Below, piece by piece: positions 49,243-59,773 of a DNA stretch of 64,000 bases (its first letter is position 1; every line of letters starts with the position of its first letter). Source of the DNA: Apiosordaria backusii (taxonomy: Eukaryota; Ascomycota; Sordariomycetes; Sordariales; Lasiosphaeriaceae); NCBI GenBank assembly GCA_030549205.1, contig JAUKTV010000006.1, positions 328,501 through 392,500 on the forward strand. Reading direction: 5' to 3'. The notes under the pieces were generated by a model that searched no databases, was not told where the DNA came from, and saw nothing but the letters and a program-made list of their open reading frames with translations. Made by a program: the position numbers and the translations under genes.

Positions 49243-50172
49243 ATGGCATCCAACACTATTCTCGTTGTTGGCGCGACAGGCCAGCAGGGCGGTGCAGTCG
49301 TCAAAGCCCTTCTTGAACTCTCTACACAAAGCCCACCTCTCCGCATTCTCGCCTTGACCCGGAATGCCCAAGCAGAAAGGGCAAAAAAGCTCGCCGAGTC
49401 CTACAAGGGCGTCCTCGAGCTTGTTCAAGGCGACAGCTCGAAGCCAAAGCCAATTTTTGAGTCGCTGCCCAAGGGATCAGTCGACAGCCTCTTCATCGTC
49501 ACAACACCCGCCATGGCAGGATCCAAGATCAGCGAGGAAGAGCAGGCCCTGCCATTGATCGATGCCGCGGTGGAACATGGAGTCAAGCACATCGTTTTCT
49601 CCTCTGTGGAGCGTGGCGGCGAGGAGAGAAGCTGGGAGAACCCGACCAATGTTCCACACTTTCTTGAGAAACACAACGTCGAGATTTACCTCCGAGACAA
49701 GGCAGAGAAGGAGCAGGGCAAGTTCACCTGGACCATTCTGCGTCCCGCGGCCTTCCTTGAAAACTTCAAGCCCGGCATGTTTTGCTCTCTCTTCACAGCC
49801 ATGTGGGCGAGTTCCTTGAGCCCGAACACGAAGTTGCAACTTGTCAGTGTTCGCGACATTGGCAAGTTCGCCGCCAAAGCACTCACCGAGCCTGCCAAGT
49901 GGTCAAACAAGGCTGTTGGTCTTGCGGGCGACGAGTTGACTCTGGGAGAGGCTCGTACAAAATTTGCCAACGTCACGGGCAAGAAGCTGCCGCAGGCTTG
50001 GAGTTTGTTTGGAAAGGGTATGCTTTGGGCTGTCAAGGAAGTCGGCACCATGTTTCAGTTCTTTGAAGATGAGGGCTACCATGTTGATATGGAAGCGAGG
50101 AGGAAGGATGTGCCGGATCTTCAAGACTTTGAGGCGTGGCTCAAGGAGCCGAGCAATGGGTGGACAAATTAA
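49243..50172 (+). CDS. NmrA-like NAD(P)-binding protein
   Basis: 309 residues, single exon. The start MASNTILVVGATGQQGGAVV carries the Rossmann GxxGxxG loop (GATGQQG) of the atypical short-chain dehydrogenase NmrA/HSCARG family. Downstream are a second beta-strand with the basic residue that often binds NADP phosphate (ALTRN), VQGDSS, a VTTPAM strand, HIVFSSVERGG and LRPAAFLENF, all typical of the family. The Tyr-Lys catalytic pair of classical SDRs is absent, so it may act as a redox sensor rather than an enzyme. I used the Met at 49243 because upstream codons are not family-like. Partner unknown. Confidence 0.9.
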   Translation: MASNTILVVGATGQQGGAVVKALLELSTQSPPLRILALTRNAQAERAKKLAESYKGVLELVQGDSSKPKPIFESLPKGSVDSLFIVTTPAMAGSKISEEEQALPLIDAAVEHGVKHIVFSSVERGGEERSWENPTNVPHFLEKHNVEIYLRDKAEKEQGKFTWTILRPAAFLENFKPGMFCSLFTAMWASSLSPNTKLQLVSVRDIGKFAAKALTEPAKWSNKAVGLAGDELTLGEARTKFANVTGKKLPQAWSLFGKGMLWAVKEVGTMFQFFEDEGYHVDMEARRKDVPDLQDFEAWLKEPSNGWTN

Positions 50173-50495
50173 GTTTGACATATTTGATCTTTTTTTCCTT
50201 CAGTTACAGACACACATTAGGATCTAATTAATCTGCATCAATACCATGAGTTATCGGCATTATTCTCCTCGCCATTTGAAATGCAACTGCTGGGCTCATC
50301 ATTGGAGAACTTTCATACCAGTTTTGCCGCCAATGTGGCATTTACATTAAGAAAATAATCTTCGTTGTTTACTTACCCCTGAATAGGTGCAGTTCTCTTC
50401 ATGTGTGGCCCAGTTCGGATCGCCCGTAGTGTCGACTGTGTAAGTATTGTCTTGTATTTTGAGGTCTTCAAAAGATGTTAAATTCAACTGAACAG

Positions 50496-51491
50496 AACCC
50501 CCACTGAAACAGCTTTCGCCACCGCTACCACGACCGCCGAATACATCGACATCATCGCCTCCCTCACCACCGCCACTTCGACGCTGGAGGACTGACGTTG
50601 ACCTCATACGACAGTCTTGTGCAGACAGCTACCGAGTACACTACCGCCAATGTCGTCACTATCTCTACCATAGTCACTGCCGACCCCGCCCCGAGCAGTC
50701 TGAAGAAAATGCGAAAGCGCAAGAACTGCACCAGAAGACCTTCATCTACTCTGAGTGAGACCGAGACTGTGACTACCGCTGAGGTTCCCGAGCCTTCCAC
50801 TACCAAAACCAAGACCGAGACAATCACACCGACCACGTCTGCCGCTCCCGTCTGCTCCGACGAAGCAGAGTACTCCTCCGCTTGCTCCTGCATCAGCGCC
50901 GTAGGCGACGTCACCTCGACCATCTACAAAACAGTTAGCAGCGCCACCCCCTCCGTCTCCGAGTCGATTGTCAACGTAGTCGTCACCACCGTCGTTGTCA
51001 AGCCCGCGACGGTGACTACCACCACAACTGTCAGCACCGACCTCGAGACCACCACCACCGTCACCAGCGTGGTTCAGCCAACCCAGACAAGCAAGCTCGT
51101 CTTGGCCAACGGCCCTCGGCAGGGCAGGCACCTCACCCTCGTGAGCAATTACGTGCAGTATGATATCAACAATGTTGGCGCTGGGGTAGCTGTCGAGCTG
51201 GGGTATGTCATGAGCGGCGGGCAGCCGTGGGTGGCTTCCAACCACAGCGTGAAGCTCCATTTGCATCAGAGCAGCGCCCTTGTCGGGGTATTGTACATGG
51301 AGACCGCTGCTGCGGCTGCTACGTATGGAGATCCGGCTGTGACGTGCAGTGTTGGTGAAAATGGGCTGATGAGCTGCACGGCGCCTGCGAAGGGATTTGA
51401 TACCATCTGGAACTGTGGTGCGTATTTGCATTTGGCGAAGTCGACTTGGTCACAGGCTGGGTGTGTTATGCCTAATTTTAGGCGTGCGTAG
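50496..51491 (+). pseudogene. Thr-rich extracellular-type protein, frameshifted or 5' incomplete
   Basis: From about 50.60 to 51.49 kb one frame encodes a Thr/Val/Ser-rich linker (TTTTTVSTDLETTTTVTS) and a Cys-containing C-terminal domain (VTCSVGENGLMSCTAPAKGF, then NCGAYLHLAKSTWSQAGC). There is no ATG before a Met deep in the linker and no signal peptide. The same protein style continues upstream in another frame (ETAFATATTTAEYIDIIASL) up to a TGA at about 50.59 kb; a single-base loss near GAGGACTGACG would explain the break. A 56-nt intron (GTAAGT at 50440, CAG at 50495) could precede this piece. I read a secreted or wall-anchored fungal protein inactivated by a frameshift; a sequencing error or missed exon is the alternative. 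Family not recognised. Confidence 0.5.
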
Positions 51492-51585
51492 TGGAATTTA
51501 CTATAAAGGAGGAGGGACTTTGAATAGATAACTTGGGCACTGAAAAGATGGCTAGCTAAAGAATTAGACATGCTTGATATCTATA

Positions 51586-52005
51586 TCAAACGGAGATCTG
51601 AGGTATCTCAGTTGCTCCAAGATTGAACTCAACAAGACATTGATATCTTTCCTCACACAGCCTTATTGTATCGGCCTCGTTCTCTAAGAGTACATGTACG
51701 TCACCTCGCCCTTTCTTTCCCGCACGCGGCCCAACAAGCTTTGGAGATGGCCACTCAATAAAGTGAGAAAGAATTATACGTCGCTGGATGTCAAGCTCAT
51801 GGACCCGGATCGCATGGAACGGGAGGGTCGCATGCCTACCAAGCTCATCAAGTGCCCCACCGACTTTCGATCGGTACGTCTTGACAGATACACGTATGGG
51901 TATTATCCCATGCCTCTGGAGCGGTGATAAGCGACGGGAGTGTATTTGTCTGGCTGTGATGAGGGACGAAAAGGGCACATTGAATGCAGTCCTCCACTTT
52001 GGCAT
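51586..52005 (-). CDS. Uncertain 139-codon frame
   Basis: An open frame ending RYQCLVEFNLGATEIPQISV whose second half looks protein-like. A plus-strand frame over the same bases (51694-51927, with KLMDPDRMEREGRMPTKLIK) looks equally plausible, so at most one is real. No domain or splice structure supports either. Confidence 0.2.
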   Translation of the reverse strand: MPKWRTAFNVPFSSLITARQIHSRRLSPLQRHGIIPIRVSVKTYRSKVGGALDELGRHATLPFHAIRVHELDIQRRIILSHFIEWPSPKLVGPRAGKKGRGDVHVLLENEADTIRLCEERYQCLVEFNLGATEIPQISV

Positions 52006-52775
52006 GTACTTTGACGAGTTCTGGAATGCCGAGTGGAGAGCGCGGCGTGACAGCTAAGATATGGTAGGGAACGACGGGTGGGGCTCGCCAAAGTGCAACG
52101 GGGAAAGAGGAGAAGATGGAAGAGGCTGCCAGGGGAGCCGAGGCCGGTGTTTAATGTTGAGGAGATTGTATCCCAGGTCGAGAAGGAGCTCCCGGTAAGC
52201 ATCTAAGTGCCTTCCTTTCAGATGACAGGGCAATGAGACCAAACTCATCGTATGATTCTGGTAGGACAGCAACATTAAGCGGTCAAGGAACGCCGGCTTC
52301 AGCTCTTGTGAGTTCATCTATTACACTTCACTGGTCACATTGTATCGACGCAATGAGACAGCCTGGACTCTCTTTCGGTATCATGGTGGGAAGGAGACTA
52401 CGAGCAAGGATATCTGCGAAGGAGCAAAGGTGGCAGTGTCTGTATTTGCTCCATGATCGACCAACTCGAAGTCATTTGAGCGCCACCACGAGCCACCCGC
52501 AATAAGATGGTTTGGGCAAAGCAGACTGAGGACAAATGAATCAATGTCAAACTGTTGCGCATGTGGCTTACAAGCTTTCAATATTAGTGACTACAAAGGT
52601 ATTATTACATGGCGTCTTCTTTCAAATCAGACCATTGAGAGGTCGCGCCAACAAAAATTTCCACCACAGAACATAACCGTGTCTACTGACTACCTCAAAG
52701 CAGCCCCAATCCCAAAGGTACTGGCGTCGAGTGAATGAGAGATATCCTCACACCATTCAAGTTGAAGATGCGCGT
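52006..52775. other. Intergenic
   Basis: Short frames only; nothing supported. Confidence 0.45.
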
Positions 52776-53317
52776 TTATTTATCGTTGGGGTCAATGCCC
52801 ATGTTGTAACCGCGGGATACAACATAGCCGTAGCCACCACTGTGAAAAACACAATTGTCAGAACACCAATTCGTTGTTACAGGAGCGAGAGAAAAACATA
52901 CCGAGTGTCCTGGTTGTTGCCCTTGCAGTAATCAAGGCCGAGGACCATGACCGTGTTGCACTCGGCCACGGTGAGAACCTGAGAGTTGGTGGTGCCGCGG
53001 GAAATCCAAAGGTCCCACTTATAGCCGTTGGTGTAGTAGGTCCTTGAGATCTTGTGGGCGTATCCGGTGCCCATTGACTGGCCCTTGGCGACTTCATTGC
53101 AGAAGCTGGTGATGGCCGAGATGGCGTCGACCCTCTTGCCCCAGCGACCGGAGCCGTGGCAGGTGCCCCAGCTTCCGGAGATTCCGTTTGCGGGCCAGGC
53201 ACGGGCCTCGATGGCGGCAGCGTGGGCTTCGGCGGCCTCGGGGTTGGGGGATGGGGCGGCGGAGACGGCAGTGCCGCAGGCGGCGAGGGCGAGGGTGAAG
53301 ATGCTGATGAGCTGCAT
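52776..53317 (-). CDS. Small secreted protein with four cysteines
   Basis: Exons 53317-52902 and 52839-52776 around a 62-nt intron (GTATGT donor, CAG acceptor) give 159 residues. Signal peptide at about 1-20 (MQLISIFTLALAACGTAVSA), then an Ala/Glu-rich propeptide-like stretch to about 40. The mature part begins near WPANGISGSWGTCHGSGRWG. Four cysteines (53, 73, 120, 131) could form two disulfides. It is rich in Gly, Tyr and Trp and ends NMGIDPNDK. The spliced C-terminus continues the same composition, which supports the intron. Small, secreted and Cys-paired describes many fungal effector-like proteins; I do not recognise the family and assign no activity. Confidence 0.8.
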
Positions 53318-54144
53318 TTTGGCGGTTGGATGGGGGTGGGGGTGGAAGGGCGAGTGGTGAGATGGAGATGTTGAGGTCAGGATTGAGGAGCAGGATGAGG
53401 ATGAGGGAAGAGAAAGGCTTTGGAAGAGAGTGAGGAGGTTTGTCTTTATACTCGGCCCTTTCTCGAGATTTCTATCACATCCACAAATTGAATGCCCGAC
53501 GGCATGTTGCGCTGGAGACCGCTGTCTCTCAACTCACCCACATCAAGAATCCACTGCAGGCAACGGAATCAGATATCATGAGAAGAAAAGCCGATCCTAG
53601 GGTCGAGGCTGCTCGCCTACCAGGATGGTGCTGAGTGGCTTCGATCGCCTCGTTCCTTGGCGTCCTTGTGTTCACTGAGAGACTAGCCCCTGTGCTGTAG
53701 AATCTCCGACCCCTACAAACAAACAGCTAATGAGCGGTACTTATTACCGCTTGAAGTTGCGTGGGACGGCGTTTTGAGTGGGACACTAGGCGAGACTAGT
53801 GGTTAGCACCATCATCAGACCCACTATAGTCAACTCGATTCTTTTCAGCTCACTGCTGCCAGCTGATTGATATGTGGTTGTCTCATCGCGTCACCTTGGA
53901 CAACACCGTCAGTCCTAATAAAATCTCTAATATTCGCAAGTGTCGATCGATTGAAGCCTGTCTCCACCATCGACTTCGATGTGTGGCCTAGACCACACGA
54001 TACCTGGCCTCATTGAAATCAATCACCGTTCCCAGTCAGCGGGGACTTGGGGACTGGAGTTGGCGTCAACAGGGCAGTGGAGTTGACGAAGGAGTGGCGC
54101 TGTCTGAGTTGTCGGTCTGTCTGGAAAAGAACCAGCTGGCCTAA
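53318..54144. other. Intergenic, up to the edge of the AT island
   Basis: Contains the promoter of the secreted protein and then ordinary-composition sequence with no supported gene. Composition changes abruptly at about 54145. Confidence 0.5.
53445..53450 (-). promoter_or_regulatory. TATA box of the small secreted protein
   Basis: TATAAA on the minus strand about 130 bp upstream of the start codon, within GAGTATAAAGAC. Good core-promoter match and a suitable distance. Confidence 0.5.
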
Positions 54145-57100
54145 GACAGTATTAATAAAAATTTATAAAGTTAATAAATAATTATATACCTTTTAAAAAG
54201 GTTAGCCGTTTTTATTATAAGATATAGTCTACTTTCTCTTTTATTATTAAGATTTTATATTTAAAAATAATATACTTTATATATTTAATTTAAGTTACAG
54301 TCTATATACACTTTTTAGTAAAAACTATAAAATTATTATTTTAAAGGCATTTTAATACTTCCTTAATTAAGTAGTTATATTCCTTTATTATTTAAATATA
54401 AATAAAGATATTATCTATATAGACTAAAATATCTATATCAATAAAGTCATTTAAGATTCTATAAACTATAGTTTAAAAAGTTATAAAAGCATTAATAAGT
54501 TTAAAATATATAATAGTAAATTTAAAGAGACTATAGTAATATTTAAAAATAGTTTTCTATTTATTTCTTTCTTTAATTTTAATAAGGTTAAATCTATTTT
54601 TTAAATTGATTTTAATAAAGTATTTAGCTTATATAAGTTAGTTTTAAAGTTTAAAAATAAATAGTAATAGGTATTTATTAAAAATAGTAATAGCGTTAAA
54701 AGTGTACTAATTTACTATAGATTATAAGTAATCTTTATATTTTCCTTTCTTTTTAATAGATATATCTTTATCGACTATAAAGATTAAAGTATTATAAAAA
54801 GATTTAAAAGGTTAGATCTTACCTTCTATAAGTATTTTATTTAATTAAGTTTAAAGAAACTTAAGTTTTTTATTATTAAATATATAGATTGGACTTTAAA
54901 GTAAAGTCTTTTTATTTATTAAATTAATAGTATAGTTTTAAGGCTTATATTTTAATAAGCATTTTAAAATCTCGGCTGGTATAAAAGGTATAAGATATTA
55001 AAACCGTTTAAAAATTAAGTCTTTTTTTTAAAAAATATTAAAGACCTATCCTTTTTTATTTAAAACTTATAAACTTATATACTAATTTCGATATATTAAT
55101 AAGGTAAATAAAATCTTATTAAAGTCTCTATTATAAAAGCTTATAGGTTAATAGTTATATAGCTATTAGTAAAGAAGGATTATATTATACTGCTTTTTTA
55201 ACTTACCAACTTTAAATTCTAATTAAGTAAAATAGTCGTTAGTATATTATAAAATAACTAAGTTAATATATATTACCGTTCCTTTTTTTATAATCTTTCC
55301 TTTAAAATTTTAAAGGTTAAAGGCTAGCTTATAAAGATATTATAATATTTAAAGTCCTTTAACTATTACTTTAAATAATATTAAAACTTTACTATTAAGA
55401 TTTAATAAAATATATATAGGGAATTCCTTAAAATGCCTATTAATAATTTTAATAATATTTATATTAATAATAGGTTATTTCTTAATTTAAAGTAAATAAA
55501 GCTAATCTATATTATTATCTTAATCTATTTGTTTTTACTTAATTTTAAAGATAATAGTACCTATTAGCTATATAGATTTTATCAGCATTATTAAGTAACT
55601 TAATAAAAACCTATCTTAGTCTTAAATAGGTCTTTATTATTATTAAATTTAAAGATTTATAGTTTATTATTATTGATTATTAAACTAATGCTAATTCTAT
55701 TGATCTAAACTTTCTTAAATAATAATACTTCTTTTTCTTTTTTAAGTTTATACTTAATTTTTAAAATTTTAACAGAAGTTAATAAAAGGTTATTTCTTAA
55801 AATATCCTTTTTAATAAAATAAACTAAAGTATAATAATTATTATATCTATATTAATAATAGAAAGCTTTATCTTTTTTAGACTTATCGATATTTACTTAA
55901 TTAATTTTAATTAAGGCTTCTTTAATATTTACTTATTTTTAATCTTTAAGATTTAGCTTAGTATTAAATTTAATAAAGTACTTGCCTTTTAAAGATAGAT
56001 TTAACGGTAGTTAAAAGCGGCTTTAATATACAAGGCCGAACTTTAAGTACTTTAAAGTTAAAGTAAATATACCTTTTTTCATCTTTTTATATATAAAAAT
56101 GCTATAATTAGTAAGTATATTTTTATAAATTAATCTTACTTTTTAAATAATATAAAGAAAGTCCTTATTAAACTTAAAGACATTTTCTTATTATAAATAG
56201 ATTATTTTAATAATTTTATTTAAAAGAATATAAGAAATAAGGTTTTAAAAGGTAGTTTTAGACTATTAAATTACTTTATTAAAATCTATAATCTTAATTA
56301 AATATTAAGAAATATTACTTTAATACTTAAATTCTTTTATTTTATAAATATTCCTATATTTCTTTAACTTATCTTTAAACCTTTCTTTAATAATAATAAT
56401 ATAATTGACTTAAACGTTTATAAAACTAAAGGTTTTAACTTAATTAATATATTATTAGTACTATTTATAAGCCCTTTTAATAAAAAAAGAGTTGACCTAA
56501 TTGATTTTAACTTAATTGTTAAAAAAGCCTATAAGATAAAAATTTAAATAGGCTTTAACTATAAGCTATTAAGATTAGAATTTAAAGCAGTTTTTATTAT
56601 TATAAAAAGAAAGTTTATTTATATATACTAGGTTAACTTATATAAATATTTAAACTTAAAAAAGAAGGCAAATAAACTAAATAATGTTATAATTATAGTT
56701 AAAAGGGCCTGACGCTGGGTGTAGCGTTGTAAAAGAAATTTTTTTTTAGAAGCTCCACTTCTCAGAGAGACATAGTTAAAAGGGCTAAGTAAACAGACTT
56801 TCTTTCTTTATTTAAAAGGTCTTTAAAAAGGTTTATCTTCTTTAAGTAAATATTAAAGTATATTAAAGTATTATAATTTATTATTTTTACTAAAGTTTAA
56901 ATTATTAAAGTTTAAAGATAATCTATTAGTAATTATAATTAACTATTAAAAAAAACGCTTTCTTTTTTACTTCTATTAAAAGCTAAAGTTATAAACATAT
57001 TATCTATATAAAAGGATATATACTATATTTAAGTCCTTTATAAAGTATATTATATTTAAATATTCTATAAAGTTTATATTATAAAATACTTTTTAATTTA

Positions 57101-58480
57101 TTAAGTAAATAAAGATACTTTAAACAGAACTATAGTTAGTAAGTAAGTACTAAAGTAAATAAAAGCTTATTATTTTAAGCTTTTTTAAATAAAGTCAATA
57201 TCGGCTTTTAGATTCTATTCTATTTAAGTATAGAACTTATTAAAAGCAGTTATTATAATTTTCTTAACTTAATTTAATAGTTTTTAACTATATTTATTAA
57301 AATAGATAAGTTCAATAAATTCCTTAATTAAAAGGATATTAATATTATTGTCTTTTTATTTAGTCTATTCTTTAATATAGTCTTAAACTTAGCCTTACTA
57401 GTAAATCTCTTTTTTAAAGGTTTTAAAAGCAGTTTAGTTTTAATTTACTATCTTATATAGTTAAGAAATAGCCTTCTTTTACTATTCCTTGCTTTTATTA
57501 ATAACAGTAAGGGCTTTTTATATTTATTAAGTAAACTAAGTACTTTTTTTTTTAAACTTAATATTACAAGATCCGAATTTAATCTTTTAAAGCCTTTATA
57601 CCTTTCTTTATTATAAATATAAAAAAGGTATAATTACTATAGATATTATTATATTATATCTTAAATAATATATATTCTTTCTTTTTAATTATAGCTTTAT
57701 TATTATTTTATATTAATTAATGTATATTCTTATAGACTTAATATATATATCGATAAAGTTTAAAGAGCTATAGTTTAGGATTATAAACTGGTTATTAGAG
57801 AATTTAAATCTCTGGAGTATTCTATATAACCTTATTAAAAGGCTAAGGTAAGAAAAGGATTAGCTTTTAATAATTATCGACCTTAATCGGTTTAATAGAA
57901 AAAGTATATTATTTAGCTATATTTTATTTAGTTAATTATAATAGTTAGATTATAAAAGAAGGAGGTAATAATATTTAAACGGTATAAATAACGTCGTTTT
58001 TGATAGATATTAAAAAAGGAGGTAGTAGTAATTAAGTAGTATAGCTTAGAATAAAGGATTAGAAAGGCGGTAATTTAATAAAGAAGTATTTACTAATAGT
58101 ATAGTTTAAATTATCGTTACTATCGACTTAAAAGGTATAGGGTAATATAGTAAGACTGTCGACGATATTTAATAATGGTAGTAAAAATAAAGTTAATAAT
58201 ATTAATTAAATAGTAGTATTTATAAAATAAGGTAATAGGTAGTAATAGTAAGTAATAATAGTAATAGTAAACATTAACTGTTTTAAAGATTATATATAAT
58301 AAAGGCTGTAATATTAAGGCTTAGAATAATAGTTTAATTTAATAATAATCTTCAGTAGTTTTAAAGTCTATAATAAAGAAAGAAGAAAAGGCTAAGAATA
58401 CAATCAGGTCTATAGAATGTATATTTATCCTCTAGCCAATAGCCTATACCCTAATAGCCTTAGGCCACTATTAAGTCCTC
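54145..58480 (-). mobile_element. AT-rich RIP island with a mutated Ty3/gypsy retrotransposon
   Basis: About 4.3 kb of almost pure A/T, rich in TA and poor in CA/TG, with no long frame: the pattern left by repeat-induced point mutation of a duplicated element. On the minus strand the reverse-transcriptase core is still legible. FKLINAFITF (54505-54476) corresponds to the conserved FGLTNAPATF, and 27 codons on, in the same frame, VYIDNIFI (54424-54401) corresponds to VYIDDILI, the catalytic box. Surrounding residues (ILNDFIDIDIL) also fit gypsy RT. Since RNase H and integrase should lie further left but the island ends 250 bp later, the copy is truncated there. The right 4 kb would be gag and protease or another element; I cannot read it. 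No LTRs identified. Confidence 0.8.
56695..56785. mobile_element. 63-bp unmutated insert with 14-bp direct repeats
   Basis: The 14-mer ATAGTTAAAAGGGC occurs at 56695-56708 and again at 56772-56785. Between them lie 63 bp of near-normal composition in an otherwise A/T-only island. The insert contains two small hairpins (ACGCT-GGGTGT-AGCGT and AGAAG-CTCCA-CTTCT) separated by an A-rich/T9 tract. Exact flanking repeats look like a target-site duplication made after the island had been mutated. The length suits target-primed (LINE/SINE-type) insertion, or filler DNA from double-strand break repair. Confidence 0.6.
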
Positions 58481-58613
58481 TATAACTACTAAGATCCCAT
58501 TCCTAACCGCCAAGCCTATAGCCTTCCAATAACTGGCTTACAATCTTCGGTTAGTCCTGCAATCCATCCTTCAGGTCCCCGAGGTAGATGCCCGAGAGTG
58601 GTTGGTTGGTTGA

Positions 58614-59773
58614 TTGACATATGACAAGGACCCTGAAGGCCTTCCACGCGATCCGAATCGCCAACCACCCAGAGGCTTCGGGAATGTCTTCTCGGAGCAG
58701 GGTTCATACGAATGGCTTCGCAGTGCTTCGTGGCACTATGGCCAGGAGGGTGGCCGTACCGAAAGCCGAGTCCACCTTGACATCTGCCGCATGGTCTCCT
58801 TTTACGACCCCCAACTGGCTAGTCTAGCCCACTCGCACCATGGGATGCTTGTCGGTAACTACATCTTTGTGAACGGGTGGGGCTTGAGGAAAGGGCATCG
58901 ACTTCTCGACATACAGCCAGCCCACGTCGAGCGCGTCCGCTCGTGGTTGCAAGCTATTGCAGTACCAGGGTCCATGGGGGCCGGTTGCTTGGGTGTGAAT
59001 TGGCAAGCCATTTTCAATGCCGTCCATGCCCAGCATGGTACCCGGGCACGGGAAATCGGTGCGGCATTTGCATGGAAATCTGAGACCGAGGCCGAGAAGA
59101 AGGCTATCACCAAGGTCCATGAGCTCACACATGCTATGCTGGCGCCTTACCTAGAATACATCGTTTCTGGAGATACATCCCTGACACCTAAAGAGCAGAC
59201 CATTCTCAGGTGTTCATCAGTCTACACAGCCGGCATGAACCCAAAGACTTTGGGTCGGTCTGAGCTGCTCTTGTACCATTCTCTCAACATCGTCACCGAG
59301 AAGCTTTGTACTTGGGAATGGGATCTTGTTGAGTGGAGTGAAAACCGCACTTCAAATTACTGGGGTGACAAGCCCAAAAGCCCAACTCAGTTACGTCAAG
59401 AGATAAATCGATACAGACAGCTCACCTACGAAACTCTTTCATGGATAGGGTGGGATCTGTGGACAAGGTGTGACAGACAGTGCAAGTATGATGTAAGAAC
59501 TCCTGCTGTGATATAAAACACACCTCTAAGCACCACACTAATTATTTTGTTTACCTTACTTGGCAGGAGATCTGCGCAATCCCGACGTGGCCAGTCATTT
59601 ATGCCCCTGGTCTGCCTCAGGGCGGGATCTACTCCGCTAATCCGCCAAAGCTTTCAGAGAAGGAGATGTTTGAGTTTTGGAGGCCGAAATGTATCAATCG
59701 AACGGACTTTGATCGTAGCGGCGGACGCGGAAGGGACCCGATCCACCAGTTTCCTGATGTGCCGCCGTATTAA
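58614..59773 (+). CDS. Uncharacterised protein with HELTH motif, start missing
   Basis: Exons 58614-59492 and 59567-59773 around a 74-nt intron (GTAAGA donor, GGCAG acceptor), at least 361 codons. The frame opens right after a stop at 58611 without an ATG; protein-like sequence is present from the first codons (DPEGLPRDPNRQPPRGFGNV), and the first in-frame Met is residue 60. So the true start is in a lost or unrecognised upstream exon, next to the AT island. The sequence is well conserved in style throughout (GNYIFVNGWGLRKGHRLLDI, RCSSVYTAGMNPKTLGRSEL, and in exon 2 WPVIYAPGLPQGGIYSANPP). KVHELTHAML at about residues 169-178 matches the HExxH zinc-peptidase signature, but I see no secretory signal or clear third ligand, so a peptidase role is only a possibility. 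It may be a 5'-truncated pseudogene. Confidence 0.65.
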
